A stretch of DNA of 64,000 nucleotides, from NCBI GenBank assembly GCA_049890195.1, contig JBMHBY010000008.1, positions 62,001 through 126,000 of the forward strand, given 5' to 3'. Shown piece by piece: positions 35,873 through 46,149 of the stretch (the stretch's first letter is position 1; each line of letters begins with the position of its first letter). Source of the DNA: JAYQKL01 sp049890195 (GTDB lineage: Bacteria > Pseudomonadota > Alphaproteobacteria > RS24). Below the pieces are notes generated by a model that saw only the letters and a list, made by a program, of their open reading frames with translations, was not told the origin of the DNA and searched no databases. A program made the translations under genes and the position numbers.

Positions 35873-37681
35873 TTAGTTTTCAAGGGGTTTTGTCGCCTGC
35901 GACAGCCAGGCGGCGGCATCATTGTCCAGAAGCGGAGAAATGGTTTCTCGAACCCTGGTATGGTAGGCATCCAGCCAGTTGCGTTCAGCGCCGGTGAGCA
36001 CTGCCGGGTCAATCAGGCGTTGGTCAATCGGAGCCAGAGTCAGCGTCTCGAAACCGTGCATCGGGCGTTCCCCCGTTTCAGGAACAGTCTCGGGTGTGAC
36101 ATATTGCAGGTTTTCAATCCGGATGCCGAACGCATCTTGGCGATAATAGCCCGGCTCGTTGGAGACAATCATGCCGCTTTGCAGGGCGACAGTGCCGCCT
36201 TTGGAGATTCTTTGCGGCCCCTCATGAACAGATAAATAAGCGCCGACGCCATGACCGGTGCCGTGATCAAAATCAAGACCCGCTTCCCAGAGCGGAGCCC
36301 GGGCGAGGGCATCCAGCATGACGCCATCCGTACCTTTGGGAAACCGGGCGCAGGCGAGGGCAATATGGCCTTTCAAAACACGGGTGAAGGCCGCCATCGC
36401 ATCGGCCGGCGGTGTTGCGCCACCCACCAAAACGGTGCGGGTGACGTCGGTCGTCCCGTCATAATACTGTCCGCCACTGTCAACAAGATACAGCTCGCCC
36501 GGTTGCATGGTGCGGTTGGTCGTCTCCGTCACCCTGTAATGGACAATCGCCCCGTTCGGGCCGCTGCCGGAGATGGTGTCGAAGCTCAGGTCCTTCAACT
36601 GGCCGGTTTCGTGACGGAACGCCTCCAGTTTTTTGGCTGCGTCGATTTCACTTACCCCCCCTTTCGGTGCCTGTTGGTCAAACCAGTGCAGAAACGCACA
36701 CAACGCAGCACCATCACGAATATGGGCTTCGCGGGCGCCATGAATCTCAGCTTCGGTTTTGCAGGCTTTGGGCAGGGCGCATAAATCGGGGCTGTTCAGA
36801 TAATCCCCGACCATATCGGCAAAGCCGTAATTGGCCGTGGCGGGATCCAGCAGCAGAATATGGTCGGCCAGTGTCTCCAGATGCCCCGCCATGTCCTGCG
36901 GTGCCACCAGCGAAATTCCGTTTCCGATATGGCTCAAAACATCCCGGCTGACACGTTCGGGGTCAATAAACCAGTCAAACCGTCCGTCTTTGTGAATCAA
37001 CCCGTAGGAGAGAACGAACGGCGTGTGCGGCACGTCACCGCCGCGAATATTCAAAATCCAGGCAATGCTCTCCGGCTGCGTCAGCAAAAAAGCGTCGGCT
37101 TTGCGGTCTTCAATCAGCCGGGCAATATCCTGTCTTTTCTCAAGACTGGTTCTGCCGGCCAGATCATCGGATTGCATGGTAACGGGCGCGCAGGGCGCGG
37201 CGGGGCGGTCACGCCACGCCTTGTCCAGCGGATTTTCAGGGGCCGGTTGAAATGTGATGTCCTTGACCGTCACCCCTTTTTGCAGATTGGTGATCTGGTT
37301 GAGGGTGTGCAGCATCGGGTCAAAACCGATGGTCTGGCCCGGCAGAACATGGCTGTTGAGCCAGTCCTGCAAACGGGTCTCCATGACAGGTACTATCTCA
37401 AAACATTCGGTATCGACTTGTTGGGGTGCCTGCAGGACATAGCGGCCATCCACCAACAAGGCGGCATGGTCGGCCATGACAACGGCAATGCCGGCCGAGC
37501 CGCCGAAGCCGGTCAACCATTTCAACCGTTCGCCGCAGGCCGGCACATATTCGCCCATATAGGCGTCCTCACGCGGCACCAAAAATACGTCCAGCCCCGC
37601 AGCCACCATGTGCGCCCGCACTTCGGCCAGCCGCGGTGCACCGGCTTGAGGGTCGAAATCATCTTCAAAAGACTGATACAT
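35873..37681 (-). CDS. Xaa-Pro aminopeptidase (M24B family)
   Basis: Metallopeptidase of 602 residues that removes N-terminal residues preceding proline, cytoplasmic. Two creatinase-like N-terminal domains (to about 300) and the pita-bread catalytic domain. Metal-ligand motifs: VDSGGQYYDGTTDVTRTV with two Asp, GTGHGVGAYLSVHEGP with His, NEPGYY with Glu and IRIENL with Glu. The long, two-N-domain form matches eukaryotic-type aminopeptidase P1 rather than short PepP. Followed by the unknown gene and preceded nine bases away by prmA, same strand. Confidence 0.92.
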   Translation of the reverse strand: MYQSFEDDFDPQAGAPRLAEVRAHMVAAGLDVFLVPREDAYMGEYVPACGERLKWLTGFGGSAGIAVVMADHAALLVDGRYVLQAPQQVDTECFEIVPVMETRLQDWLNSHVLPGQTIGFDPMLHTLNQITNLQKGVTVKDITFQPAPENPLDKAWRDRPAAPCAPVTMQSDDLAGRTSLEKRQDIARLIEDRKADAFLLTQPESIAWILNIRGGDVPHTPFVLSYGLIHKDGRFDWFIDPERVSRDVLSHIGNGISLVAPQDMAGHLETLADHILLLDPATANYGFADMVGDYLNSPDLCALPKACKTEAEIHGAREAHIRDGAALCAFLHWFDQQAPKGGVSEIDAAKKLEAFRHETGQLKDLSFDTISGSGPNGAIVHYRVTETTNRTMQPGELYLVDSGGQYYDGTTDVTRTVLVGGATPPADAMAAFTRVLKGHIALACARFPKGTDGVMLDALARAPLWEAGLDFDHGTGHGVGAYLSVHEGPQRISKGGTVALQSGMIVSNEPGYYRQDAFGIRIENLQYVTPETVPETGERPMHGFETLTLAPIDQRLIDPAVLTGAERNWLDAYHTRVRETISPLLDNDAAAWLSQATKPLEN

Positions 37682-37689
37682 GCCTTACC

Positions 37690-38550
37690 TTACCCCTGAA
37701 ACCGCAGGGTCGTCCACTCTCCGATCCGCAGACGGTCCATCAAGGTAAGACCCTGAAAACGCATGGACGCGACCACACTTGACTCCTGGGACACCAGCAG
37801 TCCGGAGACAATCAGATGCCCGCCGGGCATCAAATATCTGCGAAAATCGGGCGCCAGCCGACGCAGCGGGTCGGCAAGTATATTGGCGACAATCAAATCA
37901 AACGGGGCGTGGCGGCGCAGGGCGGCGCTGTTGAAACCTGCGGCAACAAACGTTTCCACAAGGGTGCCGACATGATTGAGGCGGGCATTATAGTCTGTTG
38001 TCCTTACGGCAATCGGGTCAATGTCACCGGCCACGACCCGCTGTCGTGTCAAGCGGGCCAAAGCGATGGCCAATACACCGGTGCCGCAGCCAATGTCTGC
38101 GGCGCGGCGCGGTGCGGCTGATTTCAGCTGACGGAGCATCATTTTCAGGCAGCCGGTCGTGGTCTCGTGATGACCGGTGCCAAAGGCTTCCCCGGCATTG
38201 ATTTCCAGACCCATCCGCCCGGGCGGGACGTTGGCGCGGTCATGCGACCCATGAACAAAAAACGGCGGGACATCAACCGGTTTCAGCCCTCTCTGGCTTT
38301 CGCTGACCCAATCCAGATCCGGCAGGATTTCAACGACAAAATCCATGTGGTTGGGAAGGTGTTGCTGCAGCGTACGGGCATCCGGCTGGTTGGTGAAATA
38401 GGCTTCCATCACATGCCGGGGCTGTTTCGGGTCCCGCCCTCCCATTGACAGGGGTGTCACGGCCTGGGCCAAAGCACCATACCTTTCCAGCGCTTCCTCG
38501 GCCGCCTCGACATCAGACACGGTCACGGTCAATTTCCAGACAGACTGCAT
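37690..38550 (-). CDS. prmA: Ribosomal protein L11 methyltransferase
   Basis: SAM-dependent trimethylation of ribosomal protein L11. 286 residues: N-terminal substrate domain, then EAFGTGHHETT, the SAM motif DIGCGTGVLAIAL and VANILADPL. ATG at 38550 chosen over a TTG at 38553. It starts seven bases after the helicase stop, so the two are probably co-transcribed. Confidence 0.93.
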   Translation of the reverse strand: MQSVWKLTVTVSDVEAAEEALERYGALAQAVTPLSMGGRDPKQPRHVMEAYFTNQPDARTLQQHLPNHMDFVVEILPDLDWVSESQRGLKPVDVPPFFVHGSHDRANVPPGRMGLEINAGEAFGTGHHETTTGCLKMMLRQLKSAAPRRAADIGCGTGVLAIALARLTRQRVVAGDIDPIAVRTTDYNARLNHVGTLVETFVAAGFNSAALRRHAPFDLIVANILADPLRRLAPDFRRYLMPGGHLIVSGLLVSQESSVVASMRFQGLTLMDRLRIGEWTTLRFQG

Positions 38551-38557
38551 CAATGCC

Positions 38558-40969
38558 TCAGGTTTTTTCGAGGAAATTATCCAGCACTTTTTTCACGCCG
38601 GCTTTTTCAAACTGAACCGTCACCTTGTTGCCGTCAATCGTGTCGATACGCCCGTAACCGAATTTCTGGTGAAAAATGCGTTCGCCGTGCTTGAACTTGC
38701 CGGTGCCTGAGGCGGAACTCGTCGGAACCGCGGAAATGGTTTTGGGACCGGCGCCCTTTTCGGCGAAATGTTTGCGGGCACGCTGCCAGCCGGGGCTGGT
38801 GTAGCCGCCTTTGTCAAAAGGTTTGAAACCGCTTCCGAACCGGCTTTGATCCAGAAAGCTGCTTTCCTCCTCCTGATGTTCCGTCTCACCGACCTCAACA
38901 TGGTCCTGCGGCAGTTCATCGACAAACCGCGACGGGATGCTGGATTGCCATTGCCCGTGGATGCGGCGGTTGCCGGCAAAAGAGATGACGGCGTTCCGCT
39001 TGGCCCGCGTCAGGCCGACATAAGCGAGCCGGCGCTCCTCTTCCAAAGCGCGGTCGCCGCTTTCATCCAGGCTGCGTTGATTGGGGAACACGCCTTCCTC
39101 CCAGCCGGGGAGAAAGACATTTTCAAATTCCAGCCCCTTGGCGGCGTGCAGGGTCATCAGGGAGACCTTGTCATCGGTCTCATCCTCCGCGGTTTCCATG
39201 ACCAGCGAAATATGTTCCAGATATTCGCCGAGCGACTGGAAGTCCTCCATTGACCGCACCAGCTCTTTCAGGTTTTCCAGCTTGCCTGGCGCATCTGGCG
39301 ACTTGTCGGCCTGCCACATATGCGTATAGCCGCTTTCATCCAGCACCAATTCAGCCAGCTCATGATGCGGCATCTGGTCAGCCTTTTCGCGCCAACGGGT
39401 CACGTTTTCGACAAATGCACCGAGGGCGCGGCGGGCGGCGGGTTTCAACTCCTCCGAGTCAATCAGAATCCGGGCGGCGCGGAACAGCGAGGTGTTTTGT
39501 CCCCTGGCGGCTTTGTGAAGGGTCTGCAGGGCGACATTGCCCAGCCCGCGCCGCGGCTTGTTGCAGATGCGCTCAAAGGCCAGGTCGTCATCGGGTTGGG
39601 CAATCAGGCGCAGATAGGCGTTGGCGTCTCTGATTTCAGCGCGCTCATAAAAACGCGGGCCGCCAATGACCCGGTACGGCACACCACAGGTTATGAAGCG
39701 GTCCTCAAATTCACGCATTTGGAAGGAGGCACGCACCAGAATGGCGATCTCGTTCAAAGGCTGTTTTCTGCGCTGCAGGTCTTCAATGTCGTCGGTTGTG
39801 GCGCGGGCTTCCTGCTCACCATCCCACAGGCTGCGTACTTTGACCTTTTCGCCTTCATTGTCCTCGGTGTAGAGGGTTTTGCCGAGGCGCTGTTTGTTGG
39901 CGGCGATCAGTCCGGAGGCGGCGCCAAGGATGTGGCTGGTCGAGCGGTAATTGCGCTCAAGGCGAATGATGTCGGCGCCGGGGAAATCCTTTTCAAAGCG
40001 CAAAATATTATCGACCTCGGCGCCGCGCCAACCGTAAATGGACTGGTCGTCATCCCCGACACAGCAGATGTTTCCATGGCCTTGGGCCAGCAGCCGCAGC
40101 CACAAATATTGCACCGCATTGGTGTCCTGATACTCATCAACCAGCATATGCCGGAAGCGGTCCTGATATTGGGTCAAAATATCGTTGTTTTCCTGAAACA
40201 GGCGCAGACATTCAAGCAGAAGGTCGCCAAAATCAACCGCGTTCAGCACCTTCAGGCGCTGCTGGTATTGTCTGTAGATTTTGCCGCCCAAGCCGTCAGC
40301 GAAAATGCCGGCTTCACCGTCAGGCAGATTGTCCGGTTGCCAGCCGCGGTTCTTCCAGCGGTCGACAAACCCGGCCATCTGCCGGGCCGGCCAGCGTTTT
40401 TCATCGACACCTTCAGCCTGCAAAAGCTGTTTCAGCAGCCGGATCTGGTCATCTGTATCCAGAATCGTGAAGTCCGGGCGCAGCCCGACCAGCTCGGCAT
40501 GGCGGCGCAGGATTTTGGCTGAAATGGAGTGAAATGTGCCCATCCACTGCATGTCCTCCACACTTTCTCCGACCAGATCCATGACCCGCATTTTCATTTC
40601 ACGGGCCGCCTTGTTGGTGAAGGTCACGGCAAGAAACTGGCTCGGCCATGCCTGACGGGTCGCGATTTTATGGGCGATGCGGGTTGTCAATACCCGGGTT
40701 TTCCCGGTTCCCGCACCGGCCAGCACCAGCAAAGGGCCGTCTGGTGCGACAACGGCGGCGTGCTGGGCCTCGTTCATGTGTGCCATGCTCTGCTCAAGCT
40801 TGGGGCTGGCAGAGGTGTGGGCGGACGGCCGCATCTGGGCTTTGGCTTGTTCAGAAATCGACAGGCCGGGGGTTTGATCCGGTGGCGCCGGTGTCGTGGC
40901 GGCGGCCGGTCCTGGACTTGGGTCGTCATTTCCAAGGTCAAACATTTCGTCAAATGGATCAGTGCTCAT
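38558..40969 (-). CDS. uvrD: UvrD/PcrA-type DNA helicase
   Basis: Superfamily 1A 3'-5' helicase of 803 residues for nucleotide excision and mismatch repair. A disordered, Pro/Ala-rich N-terminal extension of about 60 residues precedes the Q motif; Walker A AGAGTGKTR, motif Ia FTNKAAREMKMR, motif II VDEYQDTN, motif III GDDDQSIYGWRGA, IV LERNYRST, V TLHAAKGLEFENVF and VI AYVGLTRAKR. The C-terminal HGERIFHQKFGYGRID segment is the Tudor-like RNA-polymerase-binding module. Helicase subtype (UvrD versus PcrA) is not resolved. Confidence 0.94.
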   Translation of the reverse strand: MSTDPFDEMFDLGNDDPSPGPAAATTPAPPDQTPGLSISEQAKAQMRPSAHTSASPKLEQSMAHMNEAQHAAVVAPDGPLLVLAGAGTGKTRVLTTRIAHKIATRQAWPSQFLAVTFTNKAAREMKMRVMDLVGESVEDMQWMGTFHSISAKILRRHAELVGLRPDFTILDTDDQIRLLKQLLQAEGVDEKRWPARQMAGFVDRWKNRGWQPDNLPDGEAGIFADGLGGKIYRQYQQRLKVLNAVDFGDLLLECLRLFQENNDILTQYQDRFRHMLVDEYQDTNAVQYLWLRLLAQGHGNICCVGDDDQSIYGWRGAEVDNILRFEKDFPGADIIRLERNYRSTSHILGAASGLIAANKQRLGKTLYTEDNEGEKVKVRSLWDGEQEARATTDDIEDLQRRKQPLNEIAILVRASFQMREFEDRFITCGVPYRVIGGPRFYERAEIRDANAYLRLIAQPDDDLAFERICNKPRRGLGNVALQTLHKAARGQNTSLFRAARILIDSEELKPAARRALGAFVENVTRWREKADQMPHHELAELVLDESGYTHMWQADKSPDAPGKLENLKELVRSMEDFQSLGEYLEHISLVMETAEDETDDKVSLMTLHAAKGLEFENVFLPGWEEGVFPNQRSLDESGDRALEEERRLAYVGLTRAKRNAVISFAGNRRIHGQWQSSIPSRFVDELPQDHVEVGETEHQEEESSFLDQSRFGSGFKPFDKGGYTSPGWQRARKHFAEKGAGPKTISAVPTSSASGTGKFKHGERIFHQKFGYGRIDTIDGNKVTVQFEKAGVKKVLDNFLEKT

Positions 40970-41025
40970 CTGTACCCCGTGATTCTCCCCGCACTATAGC
41001 ACGCAGACAGCAACCTTTCAGCGGC

Positions 41026-41054
41026 TTGTGACAGGCGGTCAAAAATAATACATA
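41026..41054 (+). promoter_or_regulatory. Putative promoter of the FAD-linked oxidase gene
   Basis: TTGTGA at 41026-41031, 17-base spacer, TACATA at 41049-41054, about 35 bases before the start codon in the gap shared with the divergent helicase gene. An ACTATA on the plus strand at 40993 (TATAGT on minus) may be the helicase -10. Confidence 0.4.
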
Positions 41055-41089
41055 ATGCACAGGCATCTCGAAAAAAGGGTTCAGGCAAG

Positions 41090-42472
41090 ATGGCGCAGGC
41101 GCAACACGAAACAGGATATCAGGCTTTGGCCACGCATTTCGGTCCGGGCTACTCTGCGGCCCGGGCGGTGCGTGATCAGCATTGCCGCGGGGAGGCGCAT
41201 CTGACACCGATGCCGCCGGATGCGGTGATTTTCGCCAAATCCACCGAAGATGTTGTGGCGGCGGTGAAAATCTGCGCGGCACACCGGATCCCGATCATCG
41301 CGCATGGGACAGGCACTTCGCTGGAGGGGCATCTGAATGCTGTGCAGGGGGGTGTTTGCATCGATCTTGCAGGCATGAACCGGATTCTGGAAGTGCGGCC
41401 CGAGGATATGGATGTCCGGGTTGAGGCCGGGGTGACGCGCAAACAGCTGAACATGCATCTGCGCGACCAGGGCCTGTTTTTCCCGATTGATCCTGGCGCC
41501 GACGCTTCGCTCGGCGGCATGTGTGCAACACGGGCGTCCGGAACCAATGCGGTGCGATACGGCACCATGCGTGATAATGTGCTGAATCTGACGGCGGTCA
41601 TGGCGGACGGCACGGTGGTGACGACCGGCCGGCGCGCCCGCAAATCCGCCGCAGGCTATGATCTGACCCGCCTGCTGGTCGGTTCAGAGGGCACACTCGG
41701 CATCATCACCGAGGCGACCCTGCGTCTGCACGGCATTCCCGAAACCATCGCCTCGGCGGTCTGCGCCTTTGACAGCCTGGACGGCGCGGTGCAGACCACG
41801 ATGGAAACCATCCAGTCCGGCATTCCGATTGCCCGTATTGAACTGCTGGACCCGCTGACCGTCAAAGCGGTGAACCGTTACTCCAAGCTTTCCCTGCCCG
41901 AAACCCCGCATCTGTTCATGGAGTTTCATGGCTCTCCGGCGGCGGTTGAGGAGCAGAGTGCTGTTGTCGGTGAATTGGCGGCGGCCAATGGCGGCACCGG
42001 GTTTGACTGGGCGACCCTTGAGGAGGAGCGCAACCGGCTGTGGCAGGCGCGCCATGACACCTATTACGCCACGCGGGGTCTGGCGCCGGAAAAAGTCAGT
42101 TTCAGCACCGATATATGCGTCCCGATTTCCCGGTTGGCCGACTGCATCGCCCAAACCCATGCGGACATTGGGGAGCTTGGCCTGCTGGCGCCGATTGTCG
42201 GCCATGTCGGGGACGGCAATTTCCATGTGATTGTGCTGATGGATGAAGCCGATGCGGAGGAAGTCGAAAAGGCGCGCATCTTCAAGGAAAGGCTGGTGGC
42301 GCGGGCCTTGGCGCATGACGGCACCTGCACGGGTGAACACGGCGTCGGCATGGGGAAAATGGCGCATCTGGAGCAGGAGCTGGGTGCCGGTGTGGCGCTG
42401 ATGCGCAGCATCAAAAAGGCGCTCGACCCGGACAACATCCTCAATCCCGGCAAGATTTTCGCGCTGGATTAA
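41090..42472 (+). CDS. FAD-binding oxidase, D-lactate dehydrogenase (cytochrome)/GlcD type
   Basis: VAO-family flavoprotein of 460 residues. FAD-binding PCMH domain with GTGTSLEGHLNAVQGG, DPGADASLGGMCATRASG and GSEGTLGIITEATLRL; C-terminal domain with PIVGHVGDGNFHV and TCTGEHGVGMGK. This set matches D-lactate dehydrogenase (cytochrome) and related 2-hydroxyacid oxidases that pass electrons to the respiratory chain. No transmembrane helix; substrate is a family-level guess. Its TAA overlaps the convergent ribbon-helix-helix gene. Confidence 0.88.
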   Translation: MAQAQHETGYQALATHFGPGYSAARAVRDQHCRGEAHLTPMPPDAVIFAKSTEDVVAAVKICAAHRIPIIAHGTGTSLEGHLNAVQGGVCIDLAGMNRILEVRPEDMDVRVEAGVTRKQLNMHLRDQGLFFPIDPGADASLGGMCATRASGTNAVRYGTMRDNVLNLTAVMADGTVVTTGRRARKSAAGYDLTRLLVGSEGTLGIITEATLRLHGIPETIASAVCAFDSLDGAVQTTMETIQSGIPIARIELLDPLTVKAVNRYSKLSLPETPHLFMEFHGSPAAVEEQSAVVGELAAANGGTGFDWATLEEERNRLWQARHDTYYATRGLAPEKVSFSTDICVPISRLADCIAQTHADIGELGLLAPIVGHVGDGNFHVIVLMDEADAEEVEKARIFKERLVARALAHDGTCTGEHGVGMGKMAHLEQELGAGVALMRSIKKALDPDNILNPGKIFALD

Positions 42473-42687
42473 GCGCGGTCCCGATACCAGTGCAAAACAT
42501 AGACCCGGATGGCGGATGACAAAGACGCCTCACGGCTCTCAGCGTCAATCTCGGCAATCAAATCAGGCAGGCTGAGCCCGCGGGCGCCGGCAATGGCGCG
42601 CACCGCGTCCCAGAACGGTTTTTCCAGGGAAATGCTGGTCGCATGACCGGCGATGGTGATTGACCTTTTTTCAGGCTTTTGCGCCAT
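42469..42687 (-). CDS. Ribbon-helix-helix domain protein
   Basis: 72-residue protein: a short strand (KRSITIAGHATSISLE) followed by helices (PFWDAVRAIAGARGLSLPDLIAEID, SLSSAIRVYVLHWYRD). This is the RHH_4-type fold found in small alphaproteobacterial proteins, often beside fumC; a DNA-binding role is expected but no target is known. It follows fumC on the same strand, 18 bases apart, so is probably co-transcribed. Overlaps the oxidase stop by four bases. Confidence 0.8.
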   Translation of the reverse strand: MAQKPEKRSITIAGHATSISLEKPFWDAVRAIAGARGLSLPDLIAEIDAESREASLSSAIRVYVLHWYRDRA

Positions 42688-42705
42688 GCGTGGTCATGAG
42701 GCGCC

Positions 42706-44106
<1,401 letters not shown>

Positions 44107-44205
44107 TGTGATCCCTCTGTGACCTCTCTTCTGGGTTGGGCGAATAATCCTGCCCTCAGTTAGCATGACTGGGCGAAAATTCCAAGAGCGGCCGGCAGCT
44201 GGGGT

Positions 44206-44760
44206 TTAATCCTCATCCTTGTTTTTGCGGAAGGCGGCAAGGTCAACAACTTCGCTTTCCTTGACCGTACCCTTATCCTTGCCCTGCGACCGGTCATTGC
44301 CGGTATTCTGCATTTCCGTGCGCATGACGAAAATATCCTCCTCCAGCGCGTCCAGCATGTCCAGTGTCTCCAGGTCATCATCAGACAAAGACTCCTCGTC
44401 ACCCTCAAAGTCGTCAAACATCAGACCGAAACTGACCGACGGGTCGTAGAAGCGGGTCAGGGCGCTGAACGGCACAATCAGGGTTTCCGGGATCTGGTTG
44501 AAGCTCAGGCGGACCGTGAAATGGTCATCCATGACATTGAGGTCCTCAAACTGGTTCTGCAGAACAATGGTCATTTCATCGGGATTGTTTTCCCGCACTT
44601 TGTCAGACACAACCACGCCGGGGGCATGGGTTGTGAAGGACAGATAGAAATGATGATCACCGGGCAGACCGTTTTTGGCTGTTTCGGCAAGCACGCCGCG
44701 GACCACATCTCGCAGGGCGTTTTGCGCCCTCAAACTGTACCCAAAATAATCTTCGCTCAT
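44206..44760 (-). CDS. sspB: SspB family ClpXP adaptor protein
   Basis: SspB-alpha of 184 residues. It binds SsrA (tmRNA) tags and delivers tagged proteins to ClpXP. Core fold at about 1-125 (FGYSLRAQNALRDVVRGVL, GDHHFYLSFTTHAPGV, RLSFNQIPETLIVPFSALTRFYDPSVSFGL), then a flexible acidic linker and a basic C-terminal tail (VVDLAAFRKNKDED) in the position of the ClpX-docking peptide. The tmRNA gene lies just upstream on the same strand, an attractive functional pairing. ATG at 44760 chosen; the upstream extension is hairpin sequence. Confidence 0.93.
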   Translation of the reverse strand: MSEDYFGYSLRAQNALRDVVRGVLAETAKNGLPGDHHFYLSFTTHAPGVVVSDKVRENNPDEMTIVLQNQFEDLNVMDDHFTVRLSFNQIPETLIVPFSALTRFYDPSVSFGLMFDDFEGDEESLSDDDLETLDMLDALEEDIFVMRTEMQNTGNDRSQGKDKGTVKESEVVDLAAFRKNKDED

Positions 44761-44770
44761 GCAGGACTCC

Positions 44771-44809
44771 AAAATAAAAGCGGAAGGCTTCTGTTGCCGG
44801 GTGCCTTCC
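44771..44809 (-). terminator. Terminator-like hairpin between tmRNA gene and sspB
   Basis: On the minus strand GGAAGGC (44809-44803) pairs with GCCTTCC (44788-44782) across a 14-base loop and is followed by GCTTTTATTTT. It probably ends the tmRNA transcript, though partial readthrough into sspB, whose ATG is 11 bases further on, is possible. Confidence 0.6.
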
Positions 44810-44819
44810 AAACCCCGCC

Positions 44820-45100
44820 TTAACCTGCGACGGTCAAGGGCTTAAAATGAAGTGTGGCACTGCTTAGGCAGCGACAGCAACTTCCGCATAGTTGTCATTT
44901 GCAACTAAAAAACAGCCCGATAACGGTGGTACAATGCCGAGCGACGGAACCAACCTTTACACCCTCGTCGATCCTGTTTCGCCCCCATAAACGCTGTGTG
45001 TCCCGCAGTTTAATGGTGGAGGCGCCGGGTACCGCCCCCGGGTCCGAATGGTTTATTACGAAGACCGTTTATCGCCATAGCCGGCAAGCCGGCATGGACA
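44820..45100 (-). ncRNA. ssrA: tmRNA, circularly permuted (two-piece) type
   Basis: Rescues stalled ribosomes and tags the nascent chain. Reading the minus strand, an acceptor piece comes first: a T-arm (stem CCGGG/CCCGG, 45041-45025), CGCCTCC and an encoded ACCA ending at 45014. A spacer of about 27 bases flanked by pairing AAAC/GTTT sequences follows, then the coding piece beginning GGGGGCGAAACAGGATCGACG at 44986. The GGGGGCG end pairs with CGCCTCC of the acceptor piece (seven pairs, one G-T). The tag frame runs from GCA at 44902 to a TAA at 44866-44864 and encodes ANDNYAEVAVAA. Outer limits are approximate. T-loop reads GGCGGTA. Confidence 0.93.
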
Positions 45101-45200
45101 ATATAGTATAAATCCCTGAGGATTTACAGTCTTAAGCTGAAAGTCTTTATTGAGGTCTTTTGGTTGCCGACAGATCGGCGAAAACCCCCCTCGATGTCAT

Positions 45201-46079
45201 TCAATTGGAATTATTCGCCAGCGATTGAGAGCGCTGAAACCACTTAATCCCGTTTTGGCTTAGTGTGTTCGGGGCTTTTCCTGAATCCTGGGTAGCGGTG
45301 GCGAGATATTGGTCAAGTGTCATGCCCAAAAATTCTATGCTGTAGGCGCCGATCACTTCCCCGGTCCTGTCTTGCCCGCGATTGCAATGCACAACAAAAA
45401 CACTGCCCGGGCGTGCATTCTGCATCATATTCCTTATATTCTGAACACGATTGGGGAGATCATCAACCGGTGTGTTGATTGCAACAGGATTTGCAACGCT
45501 GTCCGGGAAGTCATTGGGCGGCAAAAGGGCACCGAAAATCGGATAATTGATGAATTCACCAAGATTGGGGTTGTTTTCAAAAAATTTCTGTTCAACCTCC
45601 AGCGTCTGCGCCTCGATCACATCATTCAAAAGGCTGATATCGACAATGTAAGGCTGATCCGGAAATGGGACATTTTGCGCTGCGCTGACCTGTTTCATGG
45701 CCGAGACAAGCTGGTCATAATCAAAGGATTGGACAACTTTGGAGTTTTGGGGGTCCAGCACGGCGGGAAGATTGCTTCTGAACAGGAGTACCCCGTTCAC
45801 ATTATCAACCAATGCCAATCTGCTGGGGTCAAACGCCTCCTCGGACTCAAGGTTGTGAATCAGTGAAGTGGCATCCAAATCCTGTAAAATATCAACCACG
45901 ACCTTTGCCGCGTTATTCACTTCAGTTGCCCCCTTGTTGGAGTCAACGATGATCTCAACCGCGTCCTCCACAATTTCGAGGGGGGACAAGCCGCAGGCAG
46001 ACACTGTCAGCAGGCTGGTGGCGATGATAAGATTGCGAAAAAAAGTTCTGGCTGAGCCATGGAGTTCATTATGTAGCAT
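45201..46079 (-). CDS. Lipoprotein with tyrosine-phosphatase-like CX5R signature
   Basis: Predicted envelope lipoprotein of 292 residues. Signal peptide with lipobox SAC, acylated Cys29, and Gly at +2. Residues 35-70 are helical; the C-terminal third contains VVHCNRGQDRTGEVIGAY with Cys232 and Arg238, the HCX5R P-loop of the protein tyrosine/dual-specificity phosphatase superfamily. An Asp that could act as general acid is plausible in the DDL (206-208) or PND region. The specific substrate is unknown; phytase-like inositol phosphatases share this signature. It is AT-richer than its neighbours and inserted between tmRNA and thyA, which are usually close to each other through sspB in relatives. 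Confidence 0.72.
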   Translation of the reverse strand: MLHNELHGSARTFFRNLIIATSLLTVSACGLSPLEIVEDAVEIIVDSNKGATEVNNAAKVVVDILQDLDATSLIHNLESEEAFDPSRLALVDNVNGVLLFRSNLPAVLDPQNSKVVQSFDYDQLVSAMKQVSAAQNVPFPDQPYIVDISLLNDVIEAQTLEVEQKFFENNPNLGEFINYPIFGALLPPNDFPDSVANPVAINTPVDDLPNRVQNIRNMMQNARPGSVFVVHCNRGQDRTGEVIGAYSIEFLGMTLDQYLATATQDSGKAPNTLSQNGIKWFQRSQSLANNSN

Positions 46080-46096
46080 TGTTAATCCAATCGTTT

Positions 46097-46125
46097 TTGT
46101 TATTATGGAAACCTTAATTTAATTA
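46097..46125 (+). promoter_or_regulatory. Putative thyA promoter
   Basis: TTGTTA at 46097-46102, 17-base spacer, TAATTA at 46120-46125, in the AT-rich gap between the divergent lipoprotein gene and thyA. Confidence 0.4.
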
Positions 46126-46149
46126 TTTCTTCATGTAAACTGAAAATCA

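Noticed and set aside
39320..40522. 400-codon plus-strand open frame
   Set aside because: Antisense to the UvrD-type helicase, whose motifs are complete.
44854..45111. 85-codon plus-strand open frame between sspB and the lipoprotein gene
   Set aside because: It lies entirely inside the minus-strand tmRNA gene.
45165..45179. GCCGA/TCGGC hairpin as a terminator after the lipoprotein gene
   Set aside because: Short stem and no T-run on either strand; no firm function can be given.
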